Of a DNA stretch of 57,938 nucleotides, positions 17,301-26,181 are shown one piece after another. Source of the DNA: Opitutaceae bacterium (lineage in GTDB: Bacteria > Verrucomicrobiota > Verrucomicrobiia > Opitutales > Opitutaceae); NCBI GenBank assembly GCA_005792355.1, contig SXSC01000218.1, forward strand, positions 1-57,938, read 5' to 3'. The notes under the pieces were generated by a model, which made no database searches, was not told where the DNA came from, and saw only the letters and a program-made list of their open reading frames with translations. Numbering within the stretch: the stretch's first letter is position 1; every line of letters begins with the position of its first letter. The position numbers and the translations under genes are program-made.

Positions 17301-18665
17301 TCAGATCAATCCGCGGATCCAATCGACCACCAACACCAACCCCAGCGCCACGACCGCGAGCACCGTCACCAAGGCCGTCCACGTGCGCAGCGTTTGCGCA
17401 ACCGACAGCTGAAAATATTCCTTCACAAACCAAAAACCACCGTCGTTGAGATGCGACAGCAACAGCGACCCGGCCCCCATCGCCACCACGAGCAACTCCG
17501 GACTCGTGCCCGGCGTCGCCGCCGCCACGGGCGCGACCATGCCCGCCGCCATCGTGATGCCCACGGTCGACGATCCCGTCGCCACCCGGATGCCCGCCGC
17601 CAGCATCCATCCGAGCACCAACGGCGAAAGCCCCGAGCCGCGCGCAAGGCCCGCCACCACGTCGCCCACGCCACTCGCCGCCAGCACCTTGCTGAACCCG
17701 CCGCCTGCGCCCACGACCAGCAGCACTGTCGCCACCGGTCCAAGGCATTCGTCGCAGAAGCGCGCCAGCTGTTTCGTTTCATAGCCACAACGGATTCCCA
17801 GCGACCACAACGCGAGCAGCACACCCGCGAGCATCGCCACCGTCGGATCACCCGCAAACTCCAGCCAGCGCCGCACCGCGTGCCCCGCCGGCAGCACGAT
17901 GGCACCCACCGTCGCCAGCAACATGAGTGCGAGCGGCAGCAGAATCGTCCCCAGCGTCAGCCCGAACGACGGCGGTCGCGCAGCCGGCGGCGGCGCGGCG
18001 ACCGGTGGCAAGCCCGCCGCCATCGCCTCCTCCGGCGTGCGCCGCGCGAGCCAGCGGGCAATCCAATACGCGCAAACTCCGGCCGGAATCGCCACCAACA
18101 GGGCAAAGAGAATCACTCGGCCTGTGTCCGTGGCGCCGACTTGCGCGCCGAGCGTGCCGATGGCCGCCATCGGTCCCGGATGCGGCGGCACGAGCCCGTG
18201 CGCGAGCGCGAGTCCCGCGAGCATCGGCAGTCCCAATGTCAGCAACGACGCCCCCGACGCCCGATGCACCGCCAGCAGCACCGGCATCAACAGCACCAAT
18301 CCCACCGTGAACCACGTCGGCAGCCCGACGATGAAACCGATCAACAACATCGACCACGGCAGTCGTTTCTCCCCGAGCGCCCGGATCAACGTGTTCGCCA
18401 GCACCTGCGCGCCGCCGGACTCCGCCAGTAATTTTCCCAGGATCGTCCCGAGACCCACCACTGCGGCGATCGAGCGCAGCACCCCGCCGACCCCATCGCC
18501 GAACGCCCGCACCACCTGGGCCGGATCCATCGCCGACGCCAGGCCGACCAGCAGCGAGACGATCGTCAGCGCGAGAAAGGCATGCAGCCGCAGCCGCGCC
18601 ACGAGCACGATCAGCAGCGCCACCCCCGCCACGGTCACCAGCAGCAAACCGGCCGGAGAACTCAC
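17301..18665 (-). CDS. GntP-family permease (gluconate/organic acid : H+ symporter)
   Basis: Inner-membrane transporter of 454 aa with about a dozen hydrophobic segments. Family-typical features are the N-terminal LRLHAFLALTIVSLLVGLASAM, a repeat-like GLGTILGKLLAESGGAQVLA, GLPTWFTVGLVLLMPVL and a C-terminal GAGSLLLSHLNDGGFWFVKE. GntP members carry gluconate and other hydroxy acids; in D-amino-acid or peptide loci they accompany RidA and aminoacylases. The GTG start overlaps the RidA stop by 4 bp (GTGA), so it is translationally coupled. Its own 3' end faces the metalloprotease gene across the palindrome array. Confidence 0.93.
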   Translation of the reverse strand: MSSPAGLLLVTVAGVALLIVLVARLRLHAFLALTIVSLLVGLASAMDPAQVVRAFGDGVGGVLRSIAAVVGLGTILGKLLAESGGAQVLANTLIRALGEKRLPWSMLLIGFIVGLPTWFTVGLVLLMPVLLAVHRASGASLLTLGLPMLAGLALAHGLVPPHPGPMAAIGTLGAQVGATDTGRVILFALLVAIPAGVCAYWIARWLARRTPEEAMAAGLPPVAAPPPAARPPSFGLTLGTILLPLALMLLATVGAIVLPAGHAVRRWLEFAGDPTVAMLAGVLLALWSLGIRCGYETKQLARFCDECLGPVATVLLVVGAGGGFSKVLAASGVGDVVAGLARGSGLSPLVLGWMLAAGIRVATGSSTVGITMAAGMVAPVAAATPGTSPELLVVAMGAGSLLLSHLNDGGFWFVKEYFQLSVAQTLRTWTALVTVLAVVALGLVLVVDWIRGLI

Positions 18666-19126
18666 GCGTGCAATTCGAAGATCGCCTCGATCTCCACGGC
18701 GATGTTGCCCGGCAGAGAAACCATGCCCACCGCACTCCGCGCGCCCACCCCGGCGTCAGGTCCGAAGACTTCCGCCATCAGTTCGCTGTAACCGTTGATT
18801 ACTTGCGGATGCTGGGAGAATTCCGCGGTGGCGTTGACCATGCCGAGCGATTTCACGAGGCGCTTCACGCGATTGAGACTGCCCAGGTTGGCCCGCAGCT
18901 GCGCGAGAATCGTGAGCCCCACCTGGCGGGCGGCGGCGCGACCCTCCGCCAAAGTCAGGTCGGCCCCAACGCGGCCGGTGATGAACGTGCCATCGGTCCG
19001 CGAGGGCCCGGTGCCCGACACATAGGCGACGAGGTTGAGCACAACCACCGGCTGATAGATGCCGCCCGGTTTCGGAACGGGCGGAAGGGACAGGTGCAAT
19101 TCAACGAGACGTGTTTCGGGGTCCAT
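18662..19126 (-). CDS. RidA family protein (reactive imine/enamine deaminase)
   Basis: A 154-aa YjgF/YER057c/UK114 family protein. RidA proteins hydrolyse reactive enamine/imine intermediates made by amino-acid dehydratases and oxidases. Visible features: YQPVVVLNLVAYVSGTGP near the N-terminus, GADLTLAEGRAAARQVGLTI, and the C-terminal RSAVGMVSLPGNIAVEIEAI, in which the Arg that binds the substrate carboxylate is conserved. Start ATG 19126 (MDPETRLVEL) fits the family; longer frames do not. First gene of a coupled pair with the GntP permease, divergent from the SulP transporter. Confidence 0.92.
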   Translation of the reverse strand: MDPETRLVELHLSLPPVPKPGGIYQPVVVLNLVAYVSGTGPSRTDGTFITGRVGADLTLAEGRAAARQVGLTILAQLRANLGSLNRVKRLVKSLGMVNATAEFSQHPQVINGYSELMAEVFGPDAGVGARSAVGMVSLPGNIAVEIEAIFELHA

Positions 19127-19250
19127 GGGATGAGGGCCCGGATACAGCACAGTCTCAGCGCCGATGCAATTCCCGCCTGCAGGCAAACGGCCACCGGCGT
19201 CGCACTTGCCAGTTGCAACCGGGGCCGCTTGATTCCGGACTCTTTCCACC

Positions 19251-21059
19251 GTGATCGATCCTTCACCGCTGATCGACAGCCTCAAGCCCGACTGGCGCCT
19301 CCTACTGCCGACGATGCGAGCGGAGTTGCGCGACTACTCGCGCGAGAAGCTGCGGGCCGATGCCATTGCGGCGCTTACGGTCACGCTGGTTTCGATCCCA
19401 CAGATCCTCGGCTTCGCCCTGGTGCTGGGGCTGCCGCCCACGCTGGTTCTGAGCTGCGCCATCGTGGGCTCGTTTGTCGCGGCCCTCTTCTTCTCATCCA
19501 AGATCGTGATCTTCGGGGCGACCAACTCCGTCACCCTGCTGGTCGCCTCCGCCATTCACCACGGCCGCGCGACCGCCCTCACGCCGATCGAACTCGCCGT
19601 GCTGCTCGCCGGCCTCGTCGGCGTGCTCCAAATCATCGCCGCCCTGCTGCGCATCGGCCAGGTCACCCAGTTTATCTCCCGTTCGGTGACCATCGCCTAT
19701 TCTTCGGCCACCGGGGTTTTGCTGGTGCTCACCCAATTGCACAGTTTTTTCGGGCTCACCCTTGAACGCGGCCGGCCGATGCTGTTGCAGCTGTGGTCCG
19801 GGGTACAGCAGATCGCCACGCTCAACTTCAACCCCGCCGCCCCACTCGTCGGCGGCGGAGCCCTGCTGATTTACCTCTTGGTGCGCACGGTGCGGCCGCG
19901 CTGGCCGGACGTGTTGATCGGTCTCACGCTGACCACGCTCGCGTTCTGGCTGGTGCCGGAGCTGGCGGGGCTCGGGGTGCGCACCCTCGCCGATCAGGGA
20001 GCCCTCGACTCGTCGTTACCCGACTACGCCGGCGTTCCCTTTGGGCGCGAGGACCTGCCCGTGCTGGGCACGGTGCTCAGCACGGCGCTGGCAATCGCCC
20101 TGCTGGGCATGATCGAGGTCGTCTCCGTCGCGAAGACCCACTCGCTGGTGCATGGCGAACACATCGACTCCAACCGCGAGATCCTGGGGCTCGGCCTCGG
20201 CAATTTCGCCAACGCCTTCTTCGGCACGATTCCCGGATCGGCCTCGTTCGTCCGCTCCGCCGTGAACGCGCAGAGCGGCGCCCGCACCCAGGTCGCCGGC
20301 GCCGCCGCCGCGGTGTTCCTGCTCGTCGCCCTCTTCATTTTTTCCCCCTTTCTCAATCACATCCCCATCCCGGCGCTGGCCGCCTCGCTCGTGCTCATCG
20401 GGCTGCGCATGATTGACCGGCAGCAAATCATCATCGCCGCCCGCTCGACCGGTTCCGATGCCCTGGTGCTGCTCGGCACCTTCAGCGCGGCGCTCTTCCT
20501 GCCGCTCGACACCGCCATCTACATCGGCATCGGCCTCTCGCTCGCCCTCGCGCTCCGTAAAGCCTCCACCCCGACGCTCGTCGAATATACCTTCGACTCC
20601 TCCGATCAGCTGGCGCAGCTCGACAACAAAACCACCCGCACGCACCCGCAAATCGCAATCATCCACGTCGAGGGCGAGTTGTTCTTCGGCGCCGCCGACC
20701 TCTTCCAGGAACACGTCCGCCAGCAGGTCGAGCGCGAGGACCTGCGCGTTGTCATCCTCCGCCTGAAGAGCGCCCGCCATCTCGACGCCACCACGGTCTT
20801 TGCCCTGCACGCCCTGGACGACTGGCTGGAAAAGACCGGCCGCTTTCTGCTGATCAGCGGCGTGCAAGACGGCGTGTTAAAGGTACTGAAAAACAGCGGT
20901 CTGCTGAAGAAGCTGGGCGCGGAAAACGTCTTTCCGACGGAGCAGAATCCCAACCTCGCCACCAAGAAGGCCCTGTTGCGCGCCCAGCATCTGCTGCACA
21001 CCACCGAGGCCGACGTGCGGCTCTACTACGACCGGCCGCAGCCCGCGACCGGCGGCTAA
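19251..21059 (+). CDS. SulP-family anion transporter with STAS domain
   Basis: Inner-membrane sulfate/bicarbonate-type transporter of 602 aa. About 10-12 hydrophobic helices begin with DAIAALTVTLVSIPQILGFA, include FGATNSVTLLVASAI and GSASFVRSAVNAQSGART (the conserved second half of the Sulfate_transp domain). A cytoplasmic C-terminal STAS domain (about residues 460-570: IIHVEGELFFGAADLFQEHV through RHLDATTVFALHALDDW) follows. Starts with GTG. Divergent from ridA/gntP with a 124-bp gap that must hold both promoters. The ion carried cannot be told; a sulfatase lies 16 kb away. Confidence 0.92.
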   Translation: MIDPSPLIDSLKPDWRLLLPTMRAELRDYSREKLRADAIAALTVTLVSIPQILGFALVLGLPPTLVLSCAIVGSFVAALFFSSKIVIFGATNSVTLLVASAIHHGRATALTPIELAVLLAGLVGVLQIIAALLRIGQVTQFISRSVTIAYSSATGVLLVLTQLHSFFGLTLERGRPMLLQLWSGVQQIATLNFNPAAPLVGGGALLIYLLVRTVRPRWPDVLIGLTLTTLAFWLVPELAGLGVRTLADQGALDSSLPDYAGVPFGREDLPVLGTVLSTALAIALLGMIEVVSVAKTHSLVHGEHIDSNREILGLGLGNFANAFFGTIPGSASFVRSAVNAQSGARTQVAGAAAAVFLLVALFIFSPFLNHIPIPALAASLVLIGLRMIDRQQIIIAARSTGSDALVLLGTFSAALFLPLDTAIYIGIGLSLALALRKASTPTLVEYTFDSSDQLAQLDNKTTRTHPQIAIIHVEGELFFGAADLFQEHVRQQVEREDLRVVILRLKSARHLDATTVFALHALDDWLEKTGRFLLISGVQDGVLKVLKNSGLLKKLGAENVFPTEQNPNLATKKALLRAQHLLHTTEADVRLYYDRPQPATGG

Positions 21060-21116
21060 CCGGCCAAGAGGTGATGCGCGGTTGCTCCGACCCGGGTTCA
21101 ACCGCAGTTTAACGCC

Positions 21117-22898
21117 ATGGATTTGACCAATCGAGCGACCAACGAACCGACCTCCTTGCAGCCCCCGCCACCGCTTCGGCTCTGGCCCGGCGTGCTTCTC
21201 GTCGCGCTGCAGTGGCTGTCCCGTTTCGTCGTCCCCCTCCTCGTGCCCGAGGCCATGCTCTTTGGCGTGCTCGCGGCTCTCGTCGGGGGAGTAGCGCTCA
21301 GCGTGTGGTGGGTTTTCTTCAGCCGGGCGCGTTGGAGCGAGCGTCTCGGCGTCGTCGCCGTGATGGCGGCCGCGGTCTTTGGGACGTGGCGCATCGTCCA
21401 CCCGTCCATCGCGGGCGGCATGATGGGATTGATGTTTTTCGTCTACGTCATCCCAGGCCTGAGTCTCGCGCTTGTCGCCTGGGCGGTGGCCGGCCGAAAT
21501 CTCGCCGCCGGCCCTCGGCGCGTTGTGTTGCTCGTGACCATTGTGCTCGCCTGCGGCGTCTGGACACTCGTCCGCACCGGTGGTTTTTCCAGCGACCTCA
21601 ATCATGATTGGGCGTGGCGCTGGTCCCCCACTCCCGAGGATCGGCTCCTGGCCGAGGCCGACGTCAAGAACCCCTCCGTTAAACCCGCGCCAAGTCCCGT
21701 GGTACCGGCCGCGGCGAAACCCACGGCCACCTGGCCCGGCTTTCGCGGGCCCGGGCGCGACAGCATCATTCGCGGCGTGCGAATCGAAACCAACTGGTCG
21801 GCGACGCCACCGGTCGAGCTCTGGCGCCGGCCCGTCGGACCGGGCTGGTCATCCTTTGCAGTCAACGGCGGCCTGCTCTACACGCAGGAACAACGCGGTG
21901 AAGAAGAGATCGTCTCCTGCTACAACCTGAGCAACGGCGAACCAGTATGGCGCCACCAGGACGCGGTCCGATTCTGGGAGTCGAATGCCGGGCCCGGCCC
22001 GCGCGGCACACCGACCCTCCACGACGGGCGCGCCTACACGTTCGGCGCGACCGGAGTCCTGAACGCACTCGACGCCCAGACCGGCGCCGTCGTGTGGTCG
22101 CGCAACGCGGCGACCGACACCAAGCGCAAGACACCCGATTGGGGTTTCGCGAGTTCGCCGTTGATTGTGGGTGACCTCGTGGTCGTCGCCGTCAGCGGGA
22201 CGCTCGCCGCCTACGACCTCGCCACCGGCGCTCCCCGCTGGACCGGCCCGTCCGTCGGTGGAAGTTACAGCTCGCCCCACCTGCTGGAGATCGACGGCGT
22301 CCGACAGATCGGGTTGATGAACGGAGCCGGTGCGATCAGCGTCGCGCCGGCCGACGGCGAGGTGCTTTGGCAGCATGATTGGGAGGGCGTCGCCATCGTG
22401 CAGCCCGCGCAGATCGCGCCGGGAAATTTCTTGATCAGCACCGGCGATCGCTCCGGGGCGCGTCGGATTGAGGTTAAGCGGGAGAAAGACGCTTGGACCG
22501 TCAACGAGCGTTGGACGTCGACGCGGCTGAAAGCCTATTTCAACGACTTCGTCCTGCACCGCGGGCACACCTTCGGTTTCGACGGTGGCCTGCTCACGTG
22601 CGTCGATCTCGAGGATGGCGCGCGGAAGTGGAAAGGCGGACGGTACGGCGCCGGCCAGCTCGTGTTGTTGGCCGACCAGGACGTGTTGCTCGTGCTGTCG
22701 GAACAAGGCGAACTGGCGCTCGTCGCGGCAACAACGGGCGAGTTCACCGAGCTCGCACGCCGCAAGGCATTGGACGGCAAGACCTGGAACCATCCGGTGT
22801 TGGCCGGCGACGTCCTGCTCGTGCGCAACGACCGGGAGATGGCCGCCTTTCGGCTGGCGTTGAGCGTGTCGAAGGGGCCTGCCCTCAAGATCCCGTAG
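21117..22898 (+). CDS. Membrane-anchored PQQ-like beta-propeller protein
   Basis: A 593-aa protein with four or five transmembrane helices in the first 165 residues (LWPGVLLVALQWLSRFVVPL to VLLVTIVLACGVWTLV). An extracytoplasmic BamB/PQQ-like propeller follows, with repeats such as SFAVNGGLLYTQEQRG, LNALDAQTGAVVW and AAYDLATGAPRW. Planctomycete/Verrucomicrobia proteins of this type are common and mostly uncharacterised; the PGFRGPGRDS motif before the propeller is typical. No PQQ-dehydrogenase catalytic residues are evident. The last residues (LSVSKGPALKIP) are encoded by REP-like sequence, suggesting the original C-terminus was altered. Confidence 0.85.
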   Translation: MDLTNRATNEPTSLQPPPPLRLWPGVLLVALQWLSRFVVPLLVPEAMLFGVLAALVGGVALSVWWVFFSRARWSERLGVVAVMAAAVFGTWRIVHPSIAGGMMGLMFFVYVIPGLSLALVAWAVAGRNLAAGPRRVVLLVTIVLACGVWTLVRTGGFSSDLNHDWAWRWSPTPEDRLLAEADVKNPSVKPAPSPVVPAAAKPTATWPGFRGPGRDSIIRGVRIETNWSATPPVELWRRPVGPGWSSFAVNGGLLYTQEQRGEEEIVSCYNLSNGEPVWRHQDAVRFWESNAGPGPRGTPTLHDGRAYTFGATGVLNALDAQTGAVVWSRNAATDTKRKTPDWGFASSPLIVGDLVVVAVSGTLAAYDLATGAPRWTGPSVGGSYSSPHLLEIDGVRQIGLMNGAGAISVAPADGEVLWQHDWEGVAIVQPAQIAPGNFLISTGDRSGARRIEVKREKDAWTVNERWTSTRLKAYFNDFVLHRGHTFGFDGGLLTCVDLEDGARKWKGGRYGAGQLVLLADQDVLLVLSEQGELALVAATTGEFTELARRKALDGKTWNHPVLAGDVLLVRNDREMAAFRLALSVSKGPALKIP

Positions 22899-22920
22899 TC
22901 CGAAAATTTCCCACCGCGGC
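22896..22920 (+). repeat. Post-stop repeat TAG-n-CCGAARATTTC, copy 1
   Basis: Begins with the TAG stop of the PQQ-propeller gene and continues CCGAAAATTTCCCACCGCGG. Near-identical blocks follow the stop at 28141 and occur at 34097. Confidence 0.7.
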
Positions 22921-22970
22921 CGCCGCAACCAAACAAAATATCCTTGCCTGCGAGGTGGGTCGTGCGCCGG

Positions 22971-23061
22971 TTCGACAAGCTCACGGCCCTGAGCCTGCCG
23001 AATGGGCTCCGCGCGCGGCCTTGAACGCATTCGGCAGACTCAGCCCCTGAGCGGAGCCGAA
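22971..23061. repeat. Two copies of a 32-bp REP-like palindrome (TTCGRCARGCTCA type)
   Basis: 22971-23002 starts TTCGACAAGCTCACGG and ends GAGCCTGCCGAA; 23030-23061 starts TTCGGCAGACTCAGCC and ends GAGCGGAGCCGAA. Further copies are at 24265-24296 and 34136-34168. The two halves of each are complementary. I recognise this as the widespread palindrome type also found in other phyla. Confidence 0.8.
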
Positions 23062-23098
23062 CGGGAGGGCGCAAGAATCGCAGAGAGTGATTTTCTTG

Positions 23099-23178
23099 CA
23101 CCGCAGAGACTCGGAATTCGGAGACGAAGGGAAAACAAATGCCTTTCTCTGCGCTCTGAAGATTGGGTCTCTGCGGTG
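23099..23178. repeat. Inverted repeat of the CACCGCAGAGAC family
   Basis: CACCGCAGAGAC at 23099-23110 pairs perfectly with GTCTCTGCGGTG at 23167-23178. Related CACAGAG-rich inverted repeats occur at 24222-24346 and 34449-34590. Confidence 0.7.
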
Positions 23179-23460
23179 TAAACAGATTGCGGTTTGAGTT
23201 TGGCTTGCCCGCCGCAGGAGGGTTGCAGCTGCGCCGCCTTGGGATTCTTTCGGGCTAGCCGCGCGCGGAGCGCCCGGCCCACCCGGGAAATTCGTCGCCA
23301 ACGCGACCGAAATAAAAGACCTCCCACAGATTCAGAAAGGCCACAGATGCTGAGTCGGAAGGCAGACCATCTGCGGTCTTTCAAAATCTCCGAGCACCCA
23401 AAATTTAGCTGCAACGCACGCGAGGATCTGGTGGGTTTGCGGCCCACCCCATCCCCCACG

Positions 23461-24168
23461 ATGACCCTCGCTCAAGTGATGTCCGAACTCGCCGCCAAGG
23501 GCAGCGAATCCGTCAAACGTATTTTTCTCCGCCACGGCGCCAAGGAGCCATTCTTCGGCGTAAAAGTCGGCGACCTGAAACTCATCCACAAGAAACTGAA
23601 GGGCGAGCAGGCGCTCGCATTGCAGCTCTACGCGACCGGCAACAGCGACGCCCAGTATCTCGCCGGCATGATCGCCGACGGCACGCGGATGTCCCGCGCG
23701 CAAATCCAGCAGTGGGCCGACACCGCCGCCTGGGACGCGATCAGCGGTTTCATCGTGCCGTGGGTGGCGTCGGAACATCCCGAGGGTTTCGCTCTCGCCG
23801 TGAAGTGGATCGACTCGCCGAAGGAGGGTGTCGCGCGGGCGGGTTGGAGCACGCTCGGCGCGCTGGCGGCGATCGTGCCGGACGACCAGTTGCCCGTGAA
23901 ACAATATTCCGCGCTGCTCGATCGCGTGGTCAAATCCCTGCCGGGCGCGCCCGACAGTGTCCGCTATGCCATGAACGGATTCGTCATCGCGTGCGGCACC
24001 TACATCGCGGCGCTGGGCAAACCGGCCATCGCCACCGCGCGCAAAATCGGCCGGATGGAAATCGACATGGGCGAGACCGCCTGCAAAGTGCCCGACGCCG
24101 AGTCGTACATCATCAAATGCCGCCGCGGGGCACCCGTCGCGCCCAAGCGCAAGACCGTGCGTTGTTAG
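23461..24168 (+). CDS. DNA alkylation repair family protein (AlkD-like HEAT repeats)
   Basis: A 235-aa all-helical protein of the AlkD/PF08713 family. AlkD enzymes are HEAT-repeat DNA glycosylases that remove bulky or cationic alkylpurines; many homologues of this shorter type are untested. Seen: N-terminal RIFLRHGAKEPFFGVKVGDL (family-typical HG...P-GV), IADGTRMSRAQIQQWAD and the paired helices through GWSTLGALAA and MNGFVIACGTYIAAL. Start ATG 23461 matches the family N-terminus; the upstream open frame runs through repeats and was rejected. Stands alone between repeat-rich gaps. The family call is good; glycosylase activity is not shown. Confidence 0.82.
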   Translation: MTLAQVMSELAAKGSESVKRIFLRHGAKEPFFGVKVGDLKLIHKKLKGEQALALQLYATGNSDAQYLAGMIADGTRMSRAQIQQWADTAAWDAISGFIVPWVASEHPEGFALAVKWIDSPKEGVARAGWSTLGALAAIVPDDQLPVKQYSALLDRVVKSLPGAPDSVRYAMNGFVIACGTYIAALGKPAIATARKIGRMEIDMGETACKVPDAESYIIKCRRGAPVAPKRKTVRC

Positions 24169-24466
24169 ACCGCATTAATCACACTTTCCGTGAAGATTTT
24201 TTTGTCACCGAGCGCACCGAGGTCGGACACAGAGTTCACGGAGGCAATCACGCTATCTTGCCGTTTCGGCAGGCTCAAGGCCCTGAGCTTGTCGAAGGGC
24301 TCCGTGGCCTCTGTGGCTGGGCTCCGTGTCCTCTGTGACTCCTGCCTTGGCTTCATTCGGGCAGGAATTTTCCAGGTTAGGAAGCTGCCTCGATGATCCG
24401 TTCTAAGTCTTGTCGGCTTTGGATTCATCTGGTCACGGCCAAAACCGGCGGCCTTCTCGGGATCCC
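24169..24466. other. Repeat-filled intergenic region
   Basis: Contains a CACAGAG-type inverted repeat (left part 24222-24240, right part 24300-24346 with CCTCTGTGGC and GTCCTCTGTGAC) around a 32-bp REP-like palindrome at 24265-24296. No gene seen. Confidence 0.65.
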
Positions 24467-25720
24467 ATGAACCCGCCCGCCACCGGGAATTCGCCGGCGA
24501 CCGCCCCGCCGACGGCACCGGCCGCCCACACCGGTCCGTTGCACTCGACCGCGTTCCCGATCCTTTTCGCGATCAGCGGTGCGCATCTGCTCAACGACAC
24601 GATCCAATCGCTGCTCCCCGCGATCTACCCGATTCTGAAAGAGGAGCTGGCGATTAATTTCACCCAGATCGGTCTCATCACGTTGGCGTTTCAGCTCACC
24701 GCCTCGATTTTGCAACCGTTCATCGGCCTCTACACCGACCGCCACCCGCAACCTTTTTCCCTCGCGGCCGGCATGGTCTTCACGCTCGCCGGTGTCATCC
24801 TGCTGGCCTTCGCCCACACCTTCACCCTCGTGCTCATCGCGGCCGCGCTCATCGGCTTCGGCTCCTCGATCTTTCACCCCGAGGCCTCGCGCGTCGCCCG
24901 CCTCGCCTCCGGTGGACGCCATGGCTTCGCCCAGTCACTCTTCCAAGTTGGCGGCAACGCCGGCAGCGCCCTCGGCCCGCTCCTCGCCGCAGTCGTCCTC
25001 GCCCATCGTTCCCAGTCGCGCATCGCCTGGTTTTCGATTCTTCCACTGTTCGGATTTGTCCTGCTGATCCGCGTCGGAGCGTGGTATCGGGATCGTCTCG
25101 CCGCCCTCCAACGCTCGCCCACCGCGCACCACCGGGCAACCCAGCCGCCCCTCTCCGACTCCCGCGTGGTTGCGACCATCGCAATCCTCGCCGTGCTGAT
25201 CTTCTCGAAATATTTCTACCTCGCGAGCCTCGGGAGCTACTACACGTTTTATCTCATCACGACGTTTCAGGTCTCGGTCCAGAACGCCCAGTTGCTCCTC
25301 TTCCTGTTTCTCGCCGCCGTCGCCGCCGGCACGATCATCGGCGGACCCGTCGGCGATCGCATCGGCCGCAAGACCGTCATCTGGGTCTCAATTCTCGGCG
25401 TCGCCCCCTTCGCGCTGCTCCTGCCCCACGCCAGTCTGTTCTGGTGCGCCGTGCTCACCGTCATCATCGGCGTCATCCTCGCCTCGGCGTTCTCCGCCAT
25501 TCTCGTTTACGCCCAGGAGCTCCTGCCCAACCGGGTCGGCCTCATCTCCGGCCTCTTCTTCGGGTTCGCCTTCGGCAGGGGTGGCATCGGCTCCGCCGTG
25601 CTCGGCCGGCTCGCCGATTCCACCAGCATCACGCACGTCTTCCAGATTTGCGCCTACCTGCCGCTGCTCGGCCTGCTCACCGCTTTCCTCCCCGAGGTCG
25701 GTCGTCGCCCGAAGGCGTGA
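24467..25720 (+). CDS. MFS transporter, fosmidomycin-resistance (Fsr) type
   Basis: A 417-aa inner-membrane drug/proton antiporter-like protein with 12 hydrophobic segments. Fsr-type features are the N-terminal ISGAHLLNDTIQSLLPAIYP, FTQIGLITLAFQLTASILQP, IGFGSSIFHPEASRVARLAS and GGNAGSALGPLLAA. A charged GDRIGRKTVIW loop lies between helices 8 and 9. E. coli Fsr gives fosmidomycin resistance; the natural substrate here is unknown. Start ATG 24467 chosen because MNPPATGNSP leads directly into the family; the frame is open further upstream without homology. Confidence 0.88.
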   Translation: MNPPATGNSPATAPPTAPAAHTGPLHSTAFPILFAISGAHLLNDTIQSLLPAIYPILKEELAINFTQIGLITLAFQLTASILQPFIGLYTDRHPQPFSLAAGMVFTLAGVILLAFAHTFTLVLIAAALIGFGSSIFHPEASRVARLASGGRHGFAQSLFQVGGNAGSALGPLLAAVVLAHRSQSRIAWFSILPLFGFVLLIRVGAWYRDRLAALQRSPTAHHRATQPPLSDSRVVATIAILAVLIFSKYFYLASLGSYYTFYLITTFQVSVQNAQLLLFLFLAAVAAGTIIGGPVGDRIGRKTVIWVSILGVAPFALLLPHASLFWCAVLTVIIGVILASAFSAILVYAQELLPNRVGLISGLFFGFAFGRGGIGSAVLGRLADSTSITHVFQICAYLPLLGLLTAFLPEVGRRPKA

Positions 25721-25885
25721 CGCGACCTCCGGCTCTATGATTTCTGGCGTTCCGGGATTAGCGTTGATGAGCGGAGATTAGCGTTCCCTCTTTTCCGCGA
25801 GTTTGCATCCGGCTTGCGCAGCCAGCCAGGTGCCGGGAGAGGAGGAGAAAACATTTTGGGTTCCTCGCTGTTTTCAGTGGTTCAC

Positions 25886-26041
25886 CATTCCTCTGCCACC
25901 GATTCCTTTGCCATTCTGCTGAAGCCGATCCTCCAACACCTGCGCTTGTGCAAGCGAACGCAGATCGAGTTCGGGCTTTGCGGGGTGACGCCTTGGTCTG
26001 CGACCTGAATCTTTGGCAGGGGAATGGGTGGCAAGGGAATG
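25886..26041. repeat. Inverted repeat of the ATTCC-CTGCCACC family, copy 2 (long loop)
   Basis: The left arm 25887-25915 (ATTCCTCTGCCACC, ATTCCTTTGCC) and right arm 26015-26041 (GGCAGGGGAATGGGTGGC, AAGGGAATG) are inverted copies, about 100 bp apart. Same family as 7496-7563. Confidence 0.7.
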
Positions 26042-26133
26042 AAAGGCGAAGGTCACTCTTTACGTTCTCGCCGCCCTCCCGTGAGGATAGGGCTCTGGAG
26101 TTCGTCTCAGCCGCAATTTCTCCGATCTAATAT

Positions 26134-26172
26134 GGATTAACTCCTGCCCAACTTCGCTCCAACCTGCTAACC
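26134..26172 (+). promoter_or_regulatory. CTC-N22-GCTA element, copy 1 (upstream of dehydrogenase)
   Basis: GGATTAACTCCTGCCCAAC at 26134-26152 is followed by CTGCTAACC. CTC at 26141 and GCTA at 26166 are exactly 25 bp apart, as in the copies at 30042, 41783 and 54098. It ends 10 bp before the dehydrogenase ATG, so if GCTAAC is a -10-like box the mRNA would be almost leaderless. Confidence 0.5.
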
Positions 26173-26181
26173 TTTCCGCGC

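Larger units (their letters stand above)
22899..23460. other. Repeat-filled intergenic region
   Basis: No gene. Holds the post-stop repeat, two 32-bp imperfect palindromes (22971-23002, 23030-23061), an inverted CACCGCAGAGAC repeat (23099-23110 with 23167-23178) and, at 23221-23245, the reverse complement of 34209-34233 with one mismatch. The promoter of the AlkD-like gene must lie near the right end. Confidence 0.7.
25721..26181. other. Intergenic region with inverted repeat and putative regulatory element
   Basis: Holds the second ATTCC-CTGCC inverted repeat (25886-26041) and the first copy of the CTC-N22-GCTA element just before the dehydrogenase start. No gene recognised. Confidence 0.6.
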
